From contig AP026544.2 in assembly GCA_026075535.2 (NCBI GenBank), positions 2,976,001 to 3,040,000 of the forward strand: DNA of 64,000 bases. Direction: 5' to 3'. The position numbers were made by a program, and so were the translations under genes. Source of the DNA: Tricholoma matsutake (lineage: Eukaryota; Basidiomycota; Agaricomycetes; Agaricales; Tricholomataceae). Under the pieces are notes generated by a model, which searched no databases, was not told where the DNA came from, and saw only the letters and a program-made list of their open reading frames with translations. Numbering within the stretch: the first letter of the stretch is position 1; each line of letters opens with the position of its first letter. Shown here piece by piece: positions 33,891 to 45,552 of the stretch.

Positions 33891-33902
33891 GGTTATGGGC
33901 CC
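33891..33902 (+). other. copia primer site, half-tRNA type
   Basis: GGTTATGGGCCC directly after the LTR is complementary to the anticodon loop and stem of eukaryotic initiator tRNA-Met (GGGCCCATAACC), not to a tRNA 3' end. Known copia elements prime this way from a cleaved tRNA half. Confidence 0.6.
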
Positions 33903-34137
33903 TGCTGGGCACGTCGCGAACGCGCTTTAATTAGCTGCGAACGACGTTGACTTCATCGTCTCCAAATATAACCTTGCACTCTTCATGAGCTGCATTGCGC
34001 TCCCTGCGAGCTGCACATAAAACCTAGGTTGACTAGGGTTAACCACTCTGAAGGAGTGTTTTCTCCTGAGAACGTTAAACATGTTTTATTGAGTAAAAAG
34101 ACTGATTGAGCGCTTTTAACAGCTGCCACCAAGAATC

Positions 34138-37100
34138 ATGTCTTCAACTCTTGAAAAACTCGTTCAAACTTTCGACGGATCAAATTACATCTTATGGGCC
34201 GACTCAATGAAGGCGTGGCTCAGGTCTCAGGGCCTCTGGCAAATAACTAGCGGGGCGGAGCAAAAACCGCCCCCAGCGCCTCCTTTGACGGCGACGAACG
34301 CTACCTTGGTAGCGGATGCTAATGCCAAGCTCCAGACCTGGAGCAACAAAAACGACCAGGCTATTGGTAGCCTAGTGCTCCGCCTGGCCCCCTCCATTCG
34401 GCAGCGTGCCAACACAAAGGACACTGCTGAGGAGGTGTGGGATCTCATCCGCACCGATTATGGTGTGGACGGCCCCTCCCAAGTCTTTGCGGACTTTAGG
34501 TCCGCAATAGCAATCAAAATCCCGGCTGCGAACCCCGCACCGGAGATTGCAAGAATGGCTGACAAATTTGAGCGCCTCACGGCTGCTAACGTCGCCATCC
34601 CCGAGCTAGTACAGGCGATGATTCTACTTGCTGCGATGCCGCGCGAGTATGACTCATTGTCTGCAACGGTCCTTAACACGACCGCCACTAGCGCCTTGAC
34701 ATTTAAACATGTCAAGGACTCCATTGTTGCTGAAGCCTCAAGGCGCACAGCAGTTGGAAAGCCCGCTGGCCAGCCTCAGGCCAACAAACTTTCCGCTGTT
34801 AAGCGCAAGGGGGGAAACCCCAAATGGCAGCCCAAAGAAGGGCAAAACAGCAACGGAGACTCGTCCCGAAAACGTGGACGACGTGGGGACAGAAAGACTA
34901 AGGAGGAGAAGCCAAAAGAGAAACATACCCACCTCGCCTCCAACGCCTTTACCACCATAAATGGTAATGGCACCATCATACCGCCGATGCCGCTCATACA
35001 GCGCATCGAGCGACGCAAACACACTCCCACAAGGGATCCTCGCCGCCGACCACCTACACAGGCATACACGGGCGCGGCCTCCTCTTCTCACTCGGTTTAC
35101 ACCGAATACCAGCAAGCTCGAGACACCCTCGAGCGCATGCAACTTCCGCACAGTGCGAAAAACCTGCGACCGCTGGAAGAGCACCTTATGGTGCGAGAAG
35201 GTAAGAGAAGGAGGATAGAGCCAGAAACCGAGGCAACGATCGAGGAGGTAGAAGACGATACCGTCTCCCTCGGATCCGAACCTCCAGTAACTGATGAGGA
35301 AGTGTGGAAAGCCGTTGATGAAATGCTCGTTGATGAACCCCTTGACACAGGGGCGTATGATGACAGGTCAGTCCTTTTCCCTGCCACAAGCACTAAGATT
35401 AAAATTCCTATGAATACAGCGAACTTTTCATGTGAAATTTTACCGCTATTAAATGTATCATGGAATTATGTAGATCTTAATATATGTGCTATGTGTGCAA
35501 AGGGAGATTGTAAGAAAGGTGCCGACTGGATCATGGATTCAGGCGCATCAAAACACTTCACTGGTGAAATGAAAGATTTTGCTTCTTATGAGCCTTTACC
35601 AAGAAAGGACTCTACCTTGGTCCAAACGGCCACTGGTACTACTCATATAGTAGGAAAAGGAGCAGTCTTCATTAGGCACCAGGTAGTATGTAATGGGAAG
35701 TCAGAGACACGTGAAATGCGACTATACCCCGTCTACTACATACCCGACATTAATACTCGATTGATGTCAATGGGGGTCTTTTTACAAGACGGAAGTGATG
35801 TGCGTGGTTCCTCCGCATACATTTCATTCATCGAGCATGGAAACCCAATCATGCATTGTGTCCCTCTAAGGAGGAATGACACGATCTATTGGGCTCGGAC
35901 TCATATATTGAGCACCAAAAAGGTTAATGTCGCGACCATTTATGTCGCTGACTACTTGACTTGGCATAGGCGACTTGGACACCCATCCAAAGAGGCGCTA
36001 GGGAAAATGCCTAAAAGCACCATAAAATTCCCAAGGAATTTAATTATTCCTAAAGACAAAATTATATGTCCAGGGTGTGCAGAAGGGAAAATGACCTCAA
36101 AATCTTTTCCCGAGTCAGACTCACGAGCTGACAAATCCTTTGAATTGATACATTCCGACCTAAAGGAACTCCCGGTACTATCGTACCACAAACATAAATA
36201 CTTCATTGTATTTCTGGATGACAAAACGTCACATATTTGGGTCCAATGCCTGAGAAAGAAATCTGACACTGCTGCAGCGATTAGACAATTTCAAGCGATG
36301 GCTAAGACCCAATATGGCGCTACAATCAAGCGCTGGTGTGTCGATCCAGGGGGGGAGTTCAAGGATCGTGAGCTACAAAAACAGCTCAAGGATTTAGGCA
36401 TCAAAATAGAGATGTCTGCACCCCACATTCATCAACAGAACGGGCGCGCAGAGCGCGCTATAAGGACAATAATGGAAAAGTCGCAAACCCTGCGATTCAC
36501 CGCTTGTCTACCACAATCATGGTGGGAATTTTGCATAGAACATGCAACACATTTATACAACCGAACCCCAATAAGGCGCCTGAAATGGCTGACACCTTTT
36601 GAGGACCTGACAAAGGTCCGCCCAGATCTAAACAATCTGAAGGTCTTCGGTTGCGGTGCTTATGTCTATCTACCAAAGGAAAAACGTCCAACAACATTGT
36701 CTCCTCGATCGGAGCTAATGACGTACCTTGGAGTAGAAGATGGCATTAAAGCATATCGTTTCATGCGACGAAACGGTGCAATATTCATTGGTGCTACGGC
36801 ACTATTTGATGAAACGATGTTCCCATGCTGTCCCGGAGCTAAAACTCCTGCCAAGACAGACCTTGGTGATTTTCCACCAGAACCAGAAGATGACGACCAC
36901 TCATCTGGAACGGATGGTGATGACCCTATACCGGCACAAAATCCGCCCCTTCCTCCATCATCAGAAGATGATGATGATTTACCAAGCGAGCAAAAGGCGC
37001 ATGACGATGCGACTAATGCTCCTCCTCCACCGCCTCCAGTTAGCACTGAGGACTTTCGTCCAAGACATGAAGATCAACAGGAATGGCAGCAATTGCCCCG

Positions 37101-39000
37101 TCGATCAGGCAGGCAGAGGAAAATCCCAAACCGTCCCGGCAATACCTATGGAGAACAGTGACTCCCCTCTGACATAGAGAGAGACATTGCGCGTGATCGA
37201 TATTGGAAGAAGTCTGTGGGTCAAGATTCGGATCATAACTGAACACGACCACGACCTCAACAGCAAGAACCGGTTACTGGACCGAGTTCAGCACCCCATG
37301 AGAGTGTGCCCAATTCCAATAATCAAGAACATGATCACCCAATGGGGGAACCGGACGAAGCAGGTTATATTAAAAAGATAACCAAGGAAGGTGGAGATGA
37401 GCTTATCCGCTGGCTGTTGTCAAAAGCAGTCACACCATCAAGCGGAAAAAGCCTAGTTCCAAACCAGTTTCGCGATATTGCGCGCCTACCCCGGCAGCAG
37501 CAACTTGAGTGGAAACAGGCTTGTCGTGAAGAGTTAGAGGCTCTTCGCAAGCGACAAGTCTATGACATCATCGATCTTCCACATGATCGAAAAACGATCA
37601 AAAATAGATGGGTTTTCTCTGTGAAATCGGACGTAAGAAAACGAGCCAGACTCGTGGCCAAAGGCTTTTCACAAGTTGAAGGCGTTGACTTTGATGAGAT
37701 TTTCTCACCAGTAGTCCGCTACGAGACCATACGCCTCATGTTTGCCCTTGCGTCTCTAGAAGGCATGTATATGACCGGTCTAGATGTAAAAACCGCATTT
37801 TTATACGGCAAACTTGATGAGGAGATCTATATGGATCAACCCGAGGGTTTCAAACTTGAGGGTAAAGAGCGCAAAGTAATGCGCTTACGCCGAGCATTGT
37901 ATGGCCTTAAACAGGCTTCACTAGCATGGTGGAGAGAGCTAGAGGCATTTATGCACACCATTGGGTTCATGCGCGCCAGCTCCGATGCCGGCATCTTCAT
38001 ACACAAGGATCCTAAGACAGGCAGCATCGTTATTGCGCTAGTCTATGTTGATGATGGCTTGTTCATGGGCAAGAACAAGAAACTTGTGGATGAAAAGAAG
38101 AATGCTTGCCTGAAGCATTGGGAGTGCCGTAGTACTGAAAAAGTCACGGAATTCTTAGGCATGCGCATCACCCAGACCGCTGCAAAAGTCAAACTCGATC
38201 AAACAGAATATCTCGCCAAAGTGCTTGAGAGGTTCGAGATGACAAATGCCAAGATTGCCCCCACTCCGCTCCCGACTGGCTACAAACCGTCGGAGAACAC
38301 AGCGACGCCAAATGCGGCGCTTAGATCAAAATATCAGTCTGTGATCGGATCTTTATTGTATCTGATGCTCGGAACGCGACCTGATATCGCTTACACGGTA
38401 ATCAAGATGTCGCAATTCTCGGCTAATCCTAGCCAAGAACATCTAGACAAAGCAATGTACATAATGCGCTATCTGGTGGGAACCCAGAAGTACAGTATAG
38501 TCTATGATGGAGAGAAATCCGAGGGGCTACAGGCCTTCACAGATTCTGATTGGGCAGCTGACACAGTCAAGCGCCGATCTACAACGGGTTACTTTGCTAC
38601 TCTGGCGAGTGGCATTGTGTGCTGGCAGTCCCATTTACAAAAAACTGTAGCACTGTCATCCACAGAAGCCAAATACATGGCTCTCTCCGACACTTGTCGG
38701 CAGATAGTGTGGATAGAGTCCTTATTCCAAGAACTTGGATATACACTGAAGCGCGTACCAATCTGCGCTGATAATCAAGGATCCATCTTTATTGGATCAA
38801 ATCCAGTTCAGGAAAGAAGGACCAAACATATAGACATTCGCTACCACTACACCCGCGAATGCATAGAAAATGACAAAGTCACAGTCATTTTCATTCCTGG
38901 AAGTGATAATCCGGCTGACATGTTCACAAAGAACCTTGGCGCCGTCCTATTCAGGAAATTTAGAGACTCTCTCAGAATTACTTTTGAGATTCAAACTTAG
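34138..39000 (+). pseudogene. copia gag-pol polyprotein (two TGA codons)
   Basis: A single frame of 1620 residues from ATG 34138 to TAG, broken only by TGA at 37159-37161 and 37240-37242. Gag about residues 1-290 (FDGSNYILWADSMKAWLRSQ), then a basic and an acidic linker. Protease DSGASKHF at about 35537. Integrase with WHRRLGHPS...CPGCAEGK zinc site and D-D-E (HSDLKE, VDPGGEF, NGRAER). Reverse transcriptase 37580-38200 (DVKTAFLYGKLDEEIYMDQP, YVDDGLF intact), RNase H 38520-38700 (FTDSDWAADTVKRRSTTGYF, SSTEAKYMALS). No CCHC knuckle in Gag. Both stops lie in the variable linker between integrase and reverse transcriptase, in places where CGA would give Arg. Confidence 0.93.
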
Positions 39001-39032
39001 CTGCTTAGAGCGCTGTACAGTTTGAGGGGGGG

Positions 39033-39337
39033 TGTTGAAATTAATCCCTGATGCATGCTGTATACATGAGGCAATACATGCAGCATACACATGTATACAT
39101 GAGGTGATACATGCAGCATATGCATGTTACTGCGCTTACTGCGCATACATGCGGTAAACACATTCCCGAGTCATGTGACATCCTTAATATTATGTATATA
39201 AGGAGAACCTGTACCGTAGTAGGAATACAGTGTTCTTACCTCTGCTAACCCTAGCTGTAAGTCTAACTAAACCCCAGGTAGGTTGTAAGGAACATGTTGT
39301 CTCTTCCCCTGTGCAGCGTATATAGTCTGCTCCAACA
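39033..39337 (+). repeat. copia 3' LTR
   Basis: Near-identical partner of 33586-33890; followed by GGCAG. Confidence 0.95.
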
Positions 39338-40063
39338 GGCAGGAGTGCATGTGCCATGCTATTTGCACTGAAGATTGGGCAGGAGAAGTTGTTGGATTGT
39401 AAAGAGCTTGGTAGGCCTCCCCACTGGAATGTTTCTGCTTGATGATGACTTGACCACCACTGCAACATGTCATGTAGCTCAGGTGGTGGTGGAAGCCCAT
39501 ACAAGTCTCCATATGAGATCAATAACATCTCAACATCAAGGATCACTGTCAGCCAGTGATTGCCTGGATCTGAATCAGCTGTTTGGCCAGCCTCAACTCA
39601 GACTGAGATGCTCATGGCAATTTTTGTATATATTCCATTAGTAAGAGCTTCTCCAAGTTTTCAAATATGGGAGGCAGACCACTGTTCAAGATATATCATT
39701 GCATCATATCTATATATTGTCAGCAGCTTGTCAAGGGTTGTTGTTTTGAGGATGAAAGTTGAATTAATGCCTGCTGAATGCAATTGATCCTGGAGTACTT
39801 GTCAAAACAGGTCCATATGCCTTGATGCAAGCCATTTCTCTGAACACAATGGTGTGAGATCCTCGACTGACTGATTCCTCCTCTGTAGTTCCACAGTGTC
39901 CTTCCATGGTAGTTGCTCAAAGTATTTCAGTCCCCATACCTCTCCCTTTGATCAGATCCCTCCAGAGGGCTTTTGTGGATACAACTTGACATGCAGCTTC
40001 CCAAAATTCCAGGACCCAGAATGGCAGTTGTAATGTTGCATCTACACTCACTGGATAGATAAA

Positions 40064-40991
40064 CAGTGAACACTATTCACCCAGCACTTCCTTCGCAACA
40101 CCTGATTTTCAGGAACAGCCAAAGTTGAACTTGGGCTTTGTTTACTGGATGGCATGACCACTATGCTCCCTCTTTAGTTTGGGCACCTCAGAATGTGCTT
40201 TGGACAGTTATATGTTCTATGTAAATAGCCGGTCTATTTCTGTTTGCATCAAAGTTGGTGGTTGTGTGTTTTGATGAATGTTTTGCACAAATAAGCCATG
40301 AATCTTCTGCAAGCCATATCTCAACAACCAGGCCACATTTTTACATGACCTTGCAAATTTTTTACTTGTAACTGAGCTCTAGAGCACCTTGTAATTTGCT
40401 TATTTTTTGGTTGAGTTTTGAAAGAGTGAGTTTGAGTCCAGCCAAAAAGGTGTATGCAAGTAATATTTCAAGTGCCATGAGTCATGCAGATAATCTGAGG
40501 GATGTAGATTGTCTAGAGTAATGCATATTGGAATACCCCATGAAATTTGAGATTATAGGCCACTGTGGCCACTGTCAACTCTCAAGGAAGCAGTGATGAG
40601 ACCTTGTTGGCTGGACTCAAACTAACTCTTTCAAAACTCAACCAAAAAATAAGCAAATTACAAGGTGCTCTAGAGCTCAATTACTAGTAAAAAACTTACT
40701 ACAAGATCATGTAAAAATGTGGCCTGGTTGTTGAGATATGGCTTGCAGAAGATTCATGGCTTATTTGTGTGAAAAATTCATCAAAATCACACAACCACCA
40801 ACTTTGATGCAAACAGAAATAGACCAGCTATTTACATAGAACATATAATTGTCCAAAGCACATTCTGAGGTGCCCAAACTAAAGAGGGAGCATAATGATC
40901 ATGCTGTCCAGTAAACAAAGCCCAAGTTCAACTTCAGCTGTTCCTGAAAATCATGTGTTGCGAAGAAAGTGCTGGGTGAATAGCGTTCACT
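40064..40991. mobile_element. 928-bp hAT-type foldback element
   Basis: Two arms of about 380 bases in inverted orientation (start CAGTGAACACTATTCACCCA; end complementary, TGGGTGAATAGCGTTCACT) around a spacer of about 160 bases. Target duplication TAGATAAA at 40056-40063 and 40992-40999. Removing the element and one copy gives an open Ulp1-like frame (GYVSFIYPVSVDATLQL). The 8-bp duplication and CAGTG-type end place it in hAT. No ORF. Confidence 0.88.
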
Positions 40992-41399
40992 TAGATAAAT
41001 GAAACATATCCATTCTGCTTTGCCTCCTCAGCCCTGATTTTGAGCTCATCAGTATCCTCTTTGGTAGGGACCTGTAAATGTAGTAGAACATGTGTTGAGA
41101 CAGCATTTTCAACCATGCTTGATTTTTTCAAGAAGAGCCAAGGGGTGGCAGAACAGGGAAAACTGACATCCACTCACCTTTTTTTCACGACCTCGGTTCA
41201 CCCCTTCCCCCCCTCCTGCCATATATGGTAATTTCCCATCATGTGTAATTTTTTTCCCAATCAAATTTTCAACAAAAAGTTTTGCCACCACACTTCCTAC
41301 TGTGCTAGCTGTGGTTAATGTGATTTTGGATTTGAGTGTTCGATGAGAAAGCATGCCACATCATGCTTGAACATTGCTGATGACACATCACCAGCATCT

Positions 41400-42493
41400 C
41401 CCCCAAGTCTCGACTACAAATGACTTCCCCAGCTAACTGTCCTGGCATGGTCCTCTATATCCTCCGACTCCTTCCTCTTGCTAGATGCTGAACCCTGTCA
41501 CATTTTACACCCTGGTAATGTTGTCCAAACATGTCACAATCCCCAAATACCAGCCTCAAGTCAAAGTTGCGTGTACCACTGACCCACAGAAATACAGATC
41601 AGGAGAGGGAACAGAAGTGGGAGGGACACATGATACAATGTTGTAAGGTTCAAGATGCACTCCTCATCAGGTAAGGTGTGTCATCTACAAAATCAGTTAG
41701 CCAGATGAAATTAATGAATTGTTCTATTGCCGTTAAGGTCACGGTATGCCACAAATAATATCGCGTGTCTGACATTACCACTAACAATCTCTATTACAAA
41801 GGCTCAATCCCCATACGAAATCTTCGCATGTGAATATGTCGACGAGCTGATGACATGCGACCTAGAACAATATGCGCAGCGCGAGTTGTTGTCGCAGATT
41901 TCAGCTCGCGAGCTCGCAACAGAAATGCTGTCTCGTTGGCACGGGATTGTGTTGCCACTGGAGATGTAGGAGCAAGGGATGGCTTGAGTTGGTACCATTC
42001 TAAGCAATTCATGGCCAAACGAAGCCATTCTGCATAGTTTACAAGCCCATAGAACCACGATAAACTATTTGGTAGCTCAACGACGCCTATCGGCGTCGTA
42101 TATTCCATAGTACTTTTTTTTTTCAGCCTCCGGCAGGACCCCTACCCGCGGTTCGGGATTCTCGTTCCGCCACCCCCTTGAGAAGAGCTCTTCCGTAAGA
42201 AGCAAGCGTGGGGGTTTGATGTTATGGGTGATTTCCAGAAGATTAAGACTCTCGGTTGGTAGAATGTTCCCTTCTGGGATGGCTTGACAACTCTTGACAA
42301 GAACGGAAAATGGAACTCGCCTAAATCAATCAATTGATGCTCATATATTGCAGAACACGTGACACATGACCTGGTAAATTACTACGACTTATTTTTTCCG
42401 ATTTGTTCCGCAACCCCTATGGGTGGATTGCTTTCACTCGTCATTCTGGGCTCGCCTCCATCGCCTTGATCCACCACCCTCTACACCCGTGGC
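41400..42493. other. intergenic; one unassigned minus-strand ORF
   Basis: A 104-residue minus-strand frame (42108-41794, MEYTTPIGVVELPNSLSWFY...) is clean and starts 386 bases from the oxidase gene in divergent orientation, but no family is recognised. A T10 run lies at about 42115. Nothing else seen. Confidence 0.35.
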
Positions 42494-44325
42494 ATGGCAG
42501 ATCTAATACCCAATTTCCAAGGTGATATCGTCACTCCGTCCGACCCCTCCTACCCGAGCGCGATAGCACGCTGGGCCGCAAACGCCGTCCGGCGCGCCAA
42601 AATCGTCGCCTTTCCCAAAGACCAAGACGACGTTGCGCTCGCCATCACCTATGCCCGATCCCACAATCTACCCCTTGCGATCCGAGGTGGCGGGCACCAC
42701 CCCGGTGGCGCTTCTTCAGTCGAGGACGGGCTGGTGATCGATCTGTCAAGGTATTTCAATAAGGTGAGGATCGATCTAGAGAACAAACGAGCGTATGTGG
42801 GGGGAGGTGCGCTTTGGGAGACACTGGAGAAGGAGGCGATTAAATATGAGTTGGCTACGGTTGCTGGTAACGTTAATAACGTATGTCGAATGTTTATGTT
42901 GCTCAAAGTTCTGATCGATGAGCGTTCTATGATAGACCGGAGTTGGAGGGTTCGATCATTTCTATCACATATTAAAAAAAATGCGTTTATGTTCATATCT
43001 TAGGCTCACTCTTGGAGGCGGCTACGGCTTCCTCAGTGGCGAACACGGGTTAGCAATCGACAACCTCCTCGAAGTACGTGCTTTGCTTCACCATTATGCA
43101 CCCTGTTACATCCCATCCATCCTCGGGCCATTCACAGGCAACAGTCATCACTGCATCCTGTACCCCACACACTGCTTCAGCAACTGTCAATCCCGACCTG
43201 TTCTTCGGTATCCGGGGCGGCGGATGCAATTTTGGCGTTGTCACCGAGTTTGTATACCAGCTGCATCCCCAGCGCGCTACTGTATTCGCTGGGATGCTTT
43301 TCTACCCGCCGACCGCGCTGGAAGCCTTGGTGGATGTAACCAAAGGTTGGTATGAGACAATTGGCGAGAAGGAGGCGATGTTGCAGGTAATGACGATTGG
43401 GCCGGATGGGAATGTATGTCCACATTGTTTCCTCGTTAACGTTGGGCTTGTTTTCATCACTTCCTGCTTGTAGCCTGTGATCGTCCTCGTTTTGTTCTAC
43501 AATGGCTCGGAGGAGGAGGGCAAAGCCAACTTCAAGGCTTTCTATGATATCCGTATGTCGCACCTTTCCCATCTCATTTCGGTGCTTTGGTTGAACAATC
43601 ACTATTTCGCAGCTTACATACCCATTCCGGACAGTCCACAGGCCCCCATCCCCCGCGAACGCCCATTCGTGGAATTGAACTCGTTTGCGGTTAGTTGTCG
43701 TTCCCATTTTCTGTTCTACAATAATATCTACCCATTTAACAGAACGAATTTGTCGAACCAAACCAAGCCTTCTACTGGAAAAGCGTTGCTCATAAATCTC
43801 CACATTACCCCACCAGCTCTCAAGTATTCCAACACTTCATCAAAGTCACCTCTGACTCCCCGATGGGAGGAACGATAGTGTTCGACTACTTACCCCTCTC
43901 GAAAATTTGTTCTGTCCCAAATGGAAGGACTGCGTTTCGCAGAGAACCGGCCCCGAACGTGTTGCTTACTATTAATTGGAAGCACGATGTGGAAGCCGAT
44001 AACGAGACGGCAACGCGAGCGGTAGATAGAGCGAGGTCATTGTGTCAAGAACTTTGCGATATCATCAGGAATGCGGGGACTCAGCAGGGTCTGACGGTTG
44101 TGCAGACGTTGGGATATGGGAATTATGGTGAGTTTGACCTTTGCTTCCATCCATCATTGGCGTTCTGGAATCATGGTTGTGCTTGTTGTAGAGTCAGCGG
44201 CTGGGGTTGAACCGGATAAAGCCAAGATAGCCTTTGGCGAGAATTATCCGAGGCTGCAGATGATTAAGAAGAGGTATGATCCCGAGAACATCTTTAACAA
44301 GTGGTTCCCAATTACGCCTGCGTGA
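42494..44325 (+). CDS. FAD-linked oxidoreductase (berberine-bridge type), 8 exons, 473 aa
   Basis: Exons 42494-42880, 42936-42949, 43004-43073, 43138-43413, 43474-43552, 43613-43689, 43743-44127, 44192-44325; all introns are GT-AG and 53-64 nt. The spliced frame is 1422 nt. FAD-binding PCMH fold about residues 35-205: the RGGGHHPGG motif carries the His that in this family binds FAD covalently; VNNTGVGGLTLGGG follows, where Asn stands at the place of the Cys used by bicovalent members, so one covalent link is expected. The C-terminal BBE motif is YDPENIFNKWFPI. No signal peptide, so probably cytosolic. Substrate unknown; relatives oxidise alcohols, sugars or alkaloids using O2. Exon 2 is only 14 nt. 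Alone between transposons; no cluster partners seen. Confidence 0.92.
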
Positions 44326-45023
44326 GCTTGGTGGGGTGGTGTGAAGTGTGGTGGACTGTGGTAGAGAATCAGGATATGCGGCAGTGTCGTATGCGTATCT
44401 TATAATCCTATGGTACCATGAAGATTGACTTTTTGTCACTACTATGACTTCAGTCTAATCCCACTACATTCATGAATATATCTCGGGCTTACGAAGTTTG
44501 TGGGGACAATTTCACAAGCTTTTGCAGATTTGCACGATATGAGAGGAGAGTGGCTAACGGATGGGAATAGGTCAACTTGCTTCTCAGCGATGCCCCTGCC
44601 CCGGTTCCCGAGCATCAAAACTACTGGACATGCTGTTGAGAGCACCTGTGGAAATTGTTACCTTCAACTTGCCTTCAACATTTTAGACGAGCTTATGACC
44701 CATGCCTTTGTCATGGCATTCGCTTCGCTTGCTCAGCCTGATTCTGGCATGTACACAATGTTTCATCTGACTGCTGTTTAGTTGGCTCGATATTGATATT
44801 GAAGCTATCATCCACTCAAATACTCCGCATTCTCAATTTGCTTGATTCTGGTCTTTCTGTCCGACAAATCTCTTATCAAACTGGTCATGGCATTGCTACC
44901 ATCAGCCGTACTCGCTCTGAGCACTGACCTGAGCTTCAGAAATCATTTGGCGGTTGTCCTATGAAGCTTACTACTGCTAATGTTGACTATGCACTATGCA
45001 CATTGAATTATTCGCATGGGAAA
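44326..45023. other. non-coding, nothing recognised
   Basis: Downstream region of the oxidase gene. No credible ORF, repeat or RNA gene was found. Confidence 0.5.
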
Positions 45024-45552
45024 TGTTAAGACTATAGGTCTTTAACTCAGCCTTGCTTCGTATGTCACAGTTGGAGGCTTTCCAACTATATCAGTATTGC
45101 ACTAGGAGGCTTTCCTAGTGTATCGGGCTTCTGGCCTTCACTTGGGTACTTCCTCAAGTCGTTATGGCTATCTGTACTCAGAGGCTTTTCTGAGTAGACC
45201 GTCGGTTCGTGTATCACAGTTGGAGGCTTTCCAACTGTCGAGTTCGAGTTATCACAGCTAGGGGCTTCCTAAGCTGTCGAGTGTTCTGGTTGAGTCTAAG
45301 ACCATTATTTGAATTAGGTCAAGCTGAGGAATACAGGCAGTATTACTACAGCTTATATATGGTTCGAAGATATCTATTGTACAATCAGAATGCAGGATCA
45401 TTATCAAGTATAAATAGAAAGAACAATAGAAAAGACAGGCCTCATGCCTTGCATGAGGCATCCGATGTTATGGAGTGCTGCAGTGCAGCATGTCAATCGT
45501 GAGTGTCCGATGTCATGGACCTCATGTCAAAGGGTTGTCGTATCACAGCCAT
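45024..45552 (-). repeat. truncated LTR related to G2, with six loop-conserved hairpins
   Basis: On the minus strand the end reads AGTCTTAACA, and the inner part (45430-45550) matches the G2 LTR around GCATGAGGC and GACATGAGGTCCATGACATC. The TGTTACAATTT start is missing. Between 45069 and 45277 lie six inverted repeats whose loop on the minus strand is AAAGCC(T), AAGCC or AAGTA: 45069-45087, 45100-45120, 45140-45159, 45175-45196, 45216-45238, 45254-45277. Confidence 0.7.

Larger units (their letters stand above)
33586..39337 (+). mobile_element. Ty1/copia retrotransposon, young, nearly intact
   Basis: A 5.75-kb element with 305-bp LTRs (33586-33890 and 39033-39337), target duplication GGCAG (33581-33585 and 39338-39342), primer site at 33891 and polypurine tract TTTGAGGGGGGG before 39033. 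The LTRs differ at only two sites that I could find, both CG against TG or CA. One 1620-codon gag-pol frame with two TGA codons. It sits in the Ulp1-like gene; removing it with one GGCAG restores the frame SMAHALLPAVFPLIP. Confidence 0.95.
33471..41354 (-). pseudogene. Ulp1-like (C48) protease gene, triply interrupted
   Basis: Minus-strand gene of a large agaricomycete family of Ulp1/SENP-type cysteine proteases, which in other lineages cut SUMO. The upstream exon ends at 41178 (GREKK); a GTGAGT...CAG intron covers 41177-41072; the next exon reads VPTKEDTDELKIRAEEAKQN then GYVSFIYPVSVDATLQLPFW across the hAT foldback. After a frameshift: LKYFEQLPWKDTVELQ, RNQSVEDLTPLCSEKWLASR, then the protease core with His (GNHWLTVILDVE), Asp (SYGDLYGLPPP) and Cys (LQSNNFSCPIFSAN), and after the copia insertion ALLPAVFPLIPEDGCISARI. 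Three in-frame TGA codons. A Gln/Ser-rich region follows to about 33260. Confidence 0.7.

Noticed and set aside
34709..35218. Several 80-150 aa frames antisense to or overlapping the copia gag
   Set aside because: They are other-frame readings of a GC-rich intact ORF without independent motifs.
41794..42108. 104-aa minus-strand ORF as a host gene
   Set aside because: It has a clean frame but no recognised domain, splice evidence or second copy; mentioned only in the intergenic entry.
42113..42185. A T10 run beside a GGTTCGGGATTC box resembling a tRNA-derived SINE
   Set aside because: The B-box-like sequence and the A-tail are on opposite strands, no A box is present, and no second copy was found in the window.
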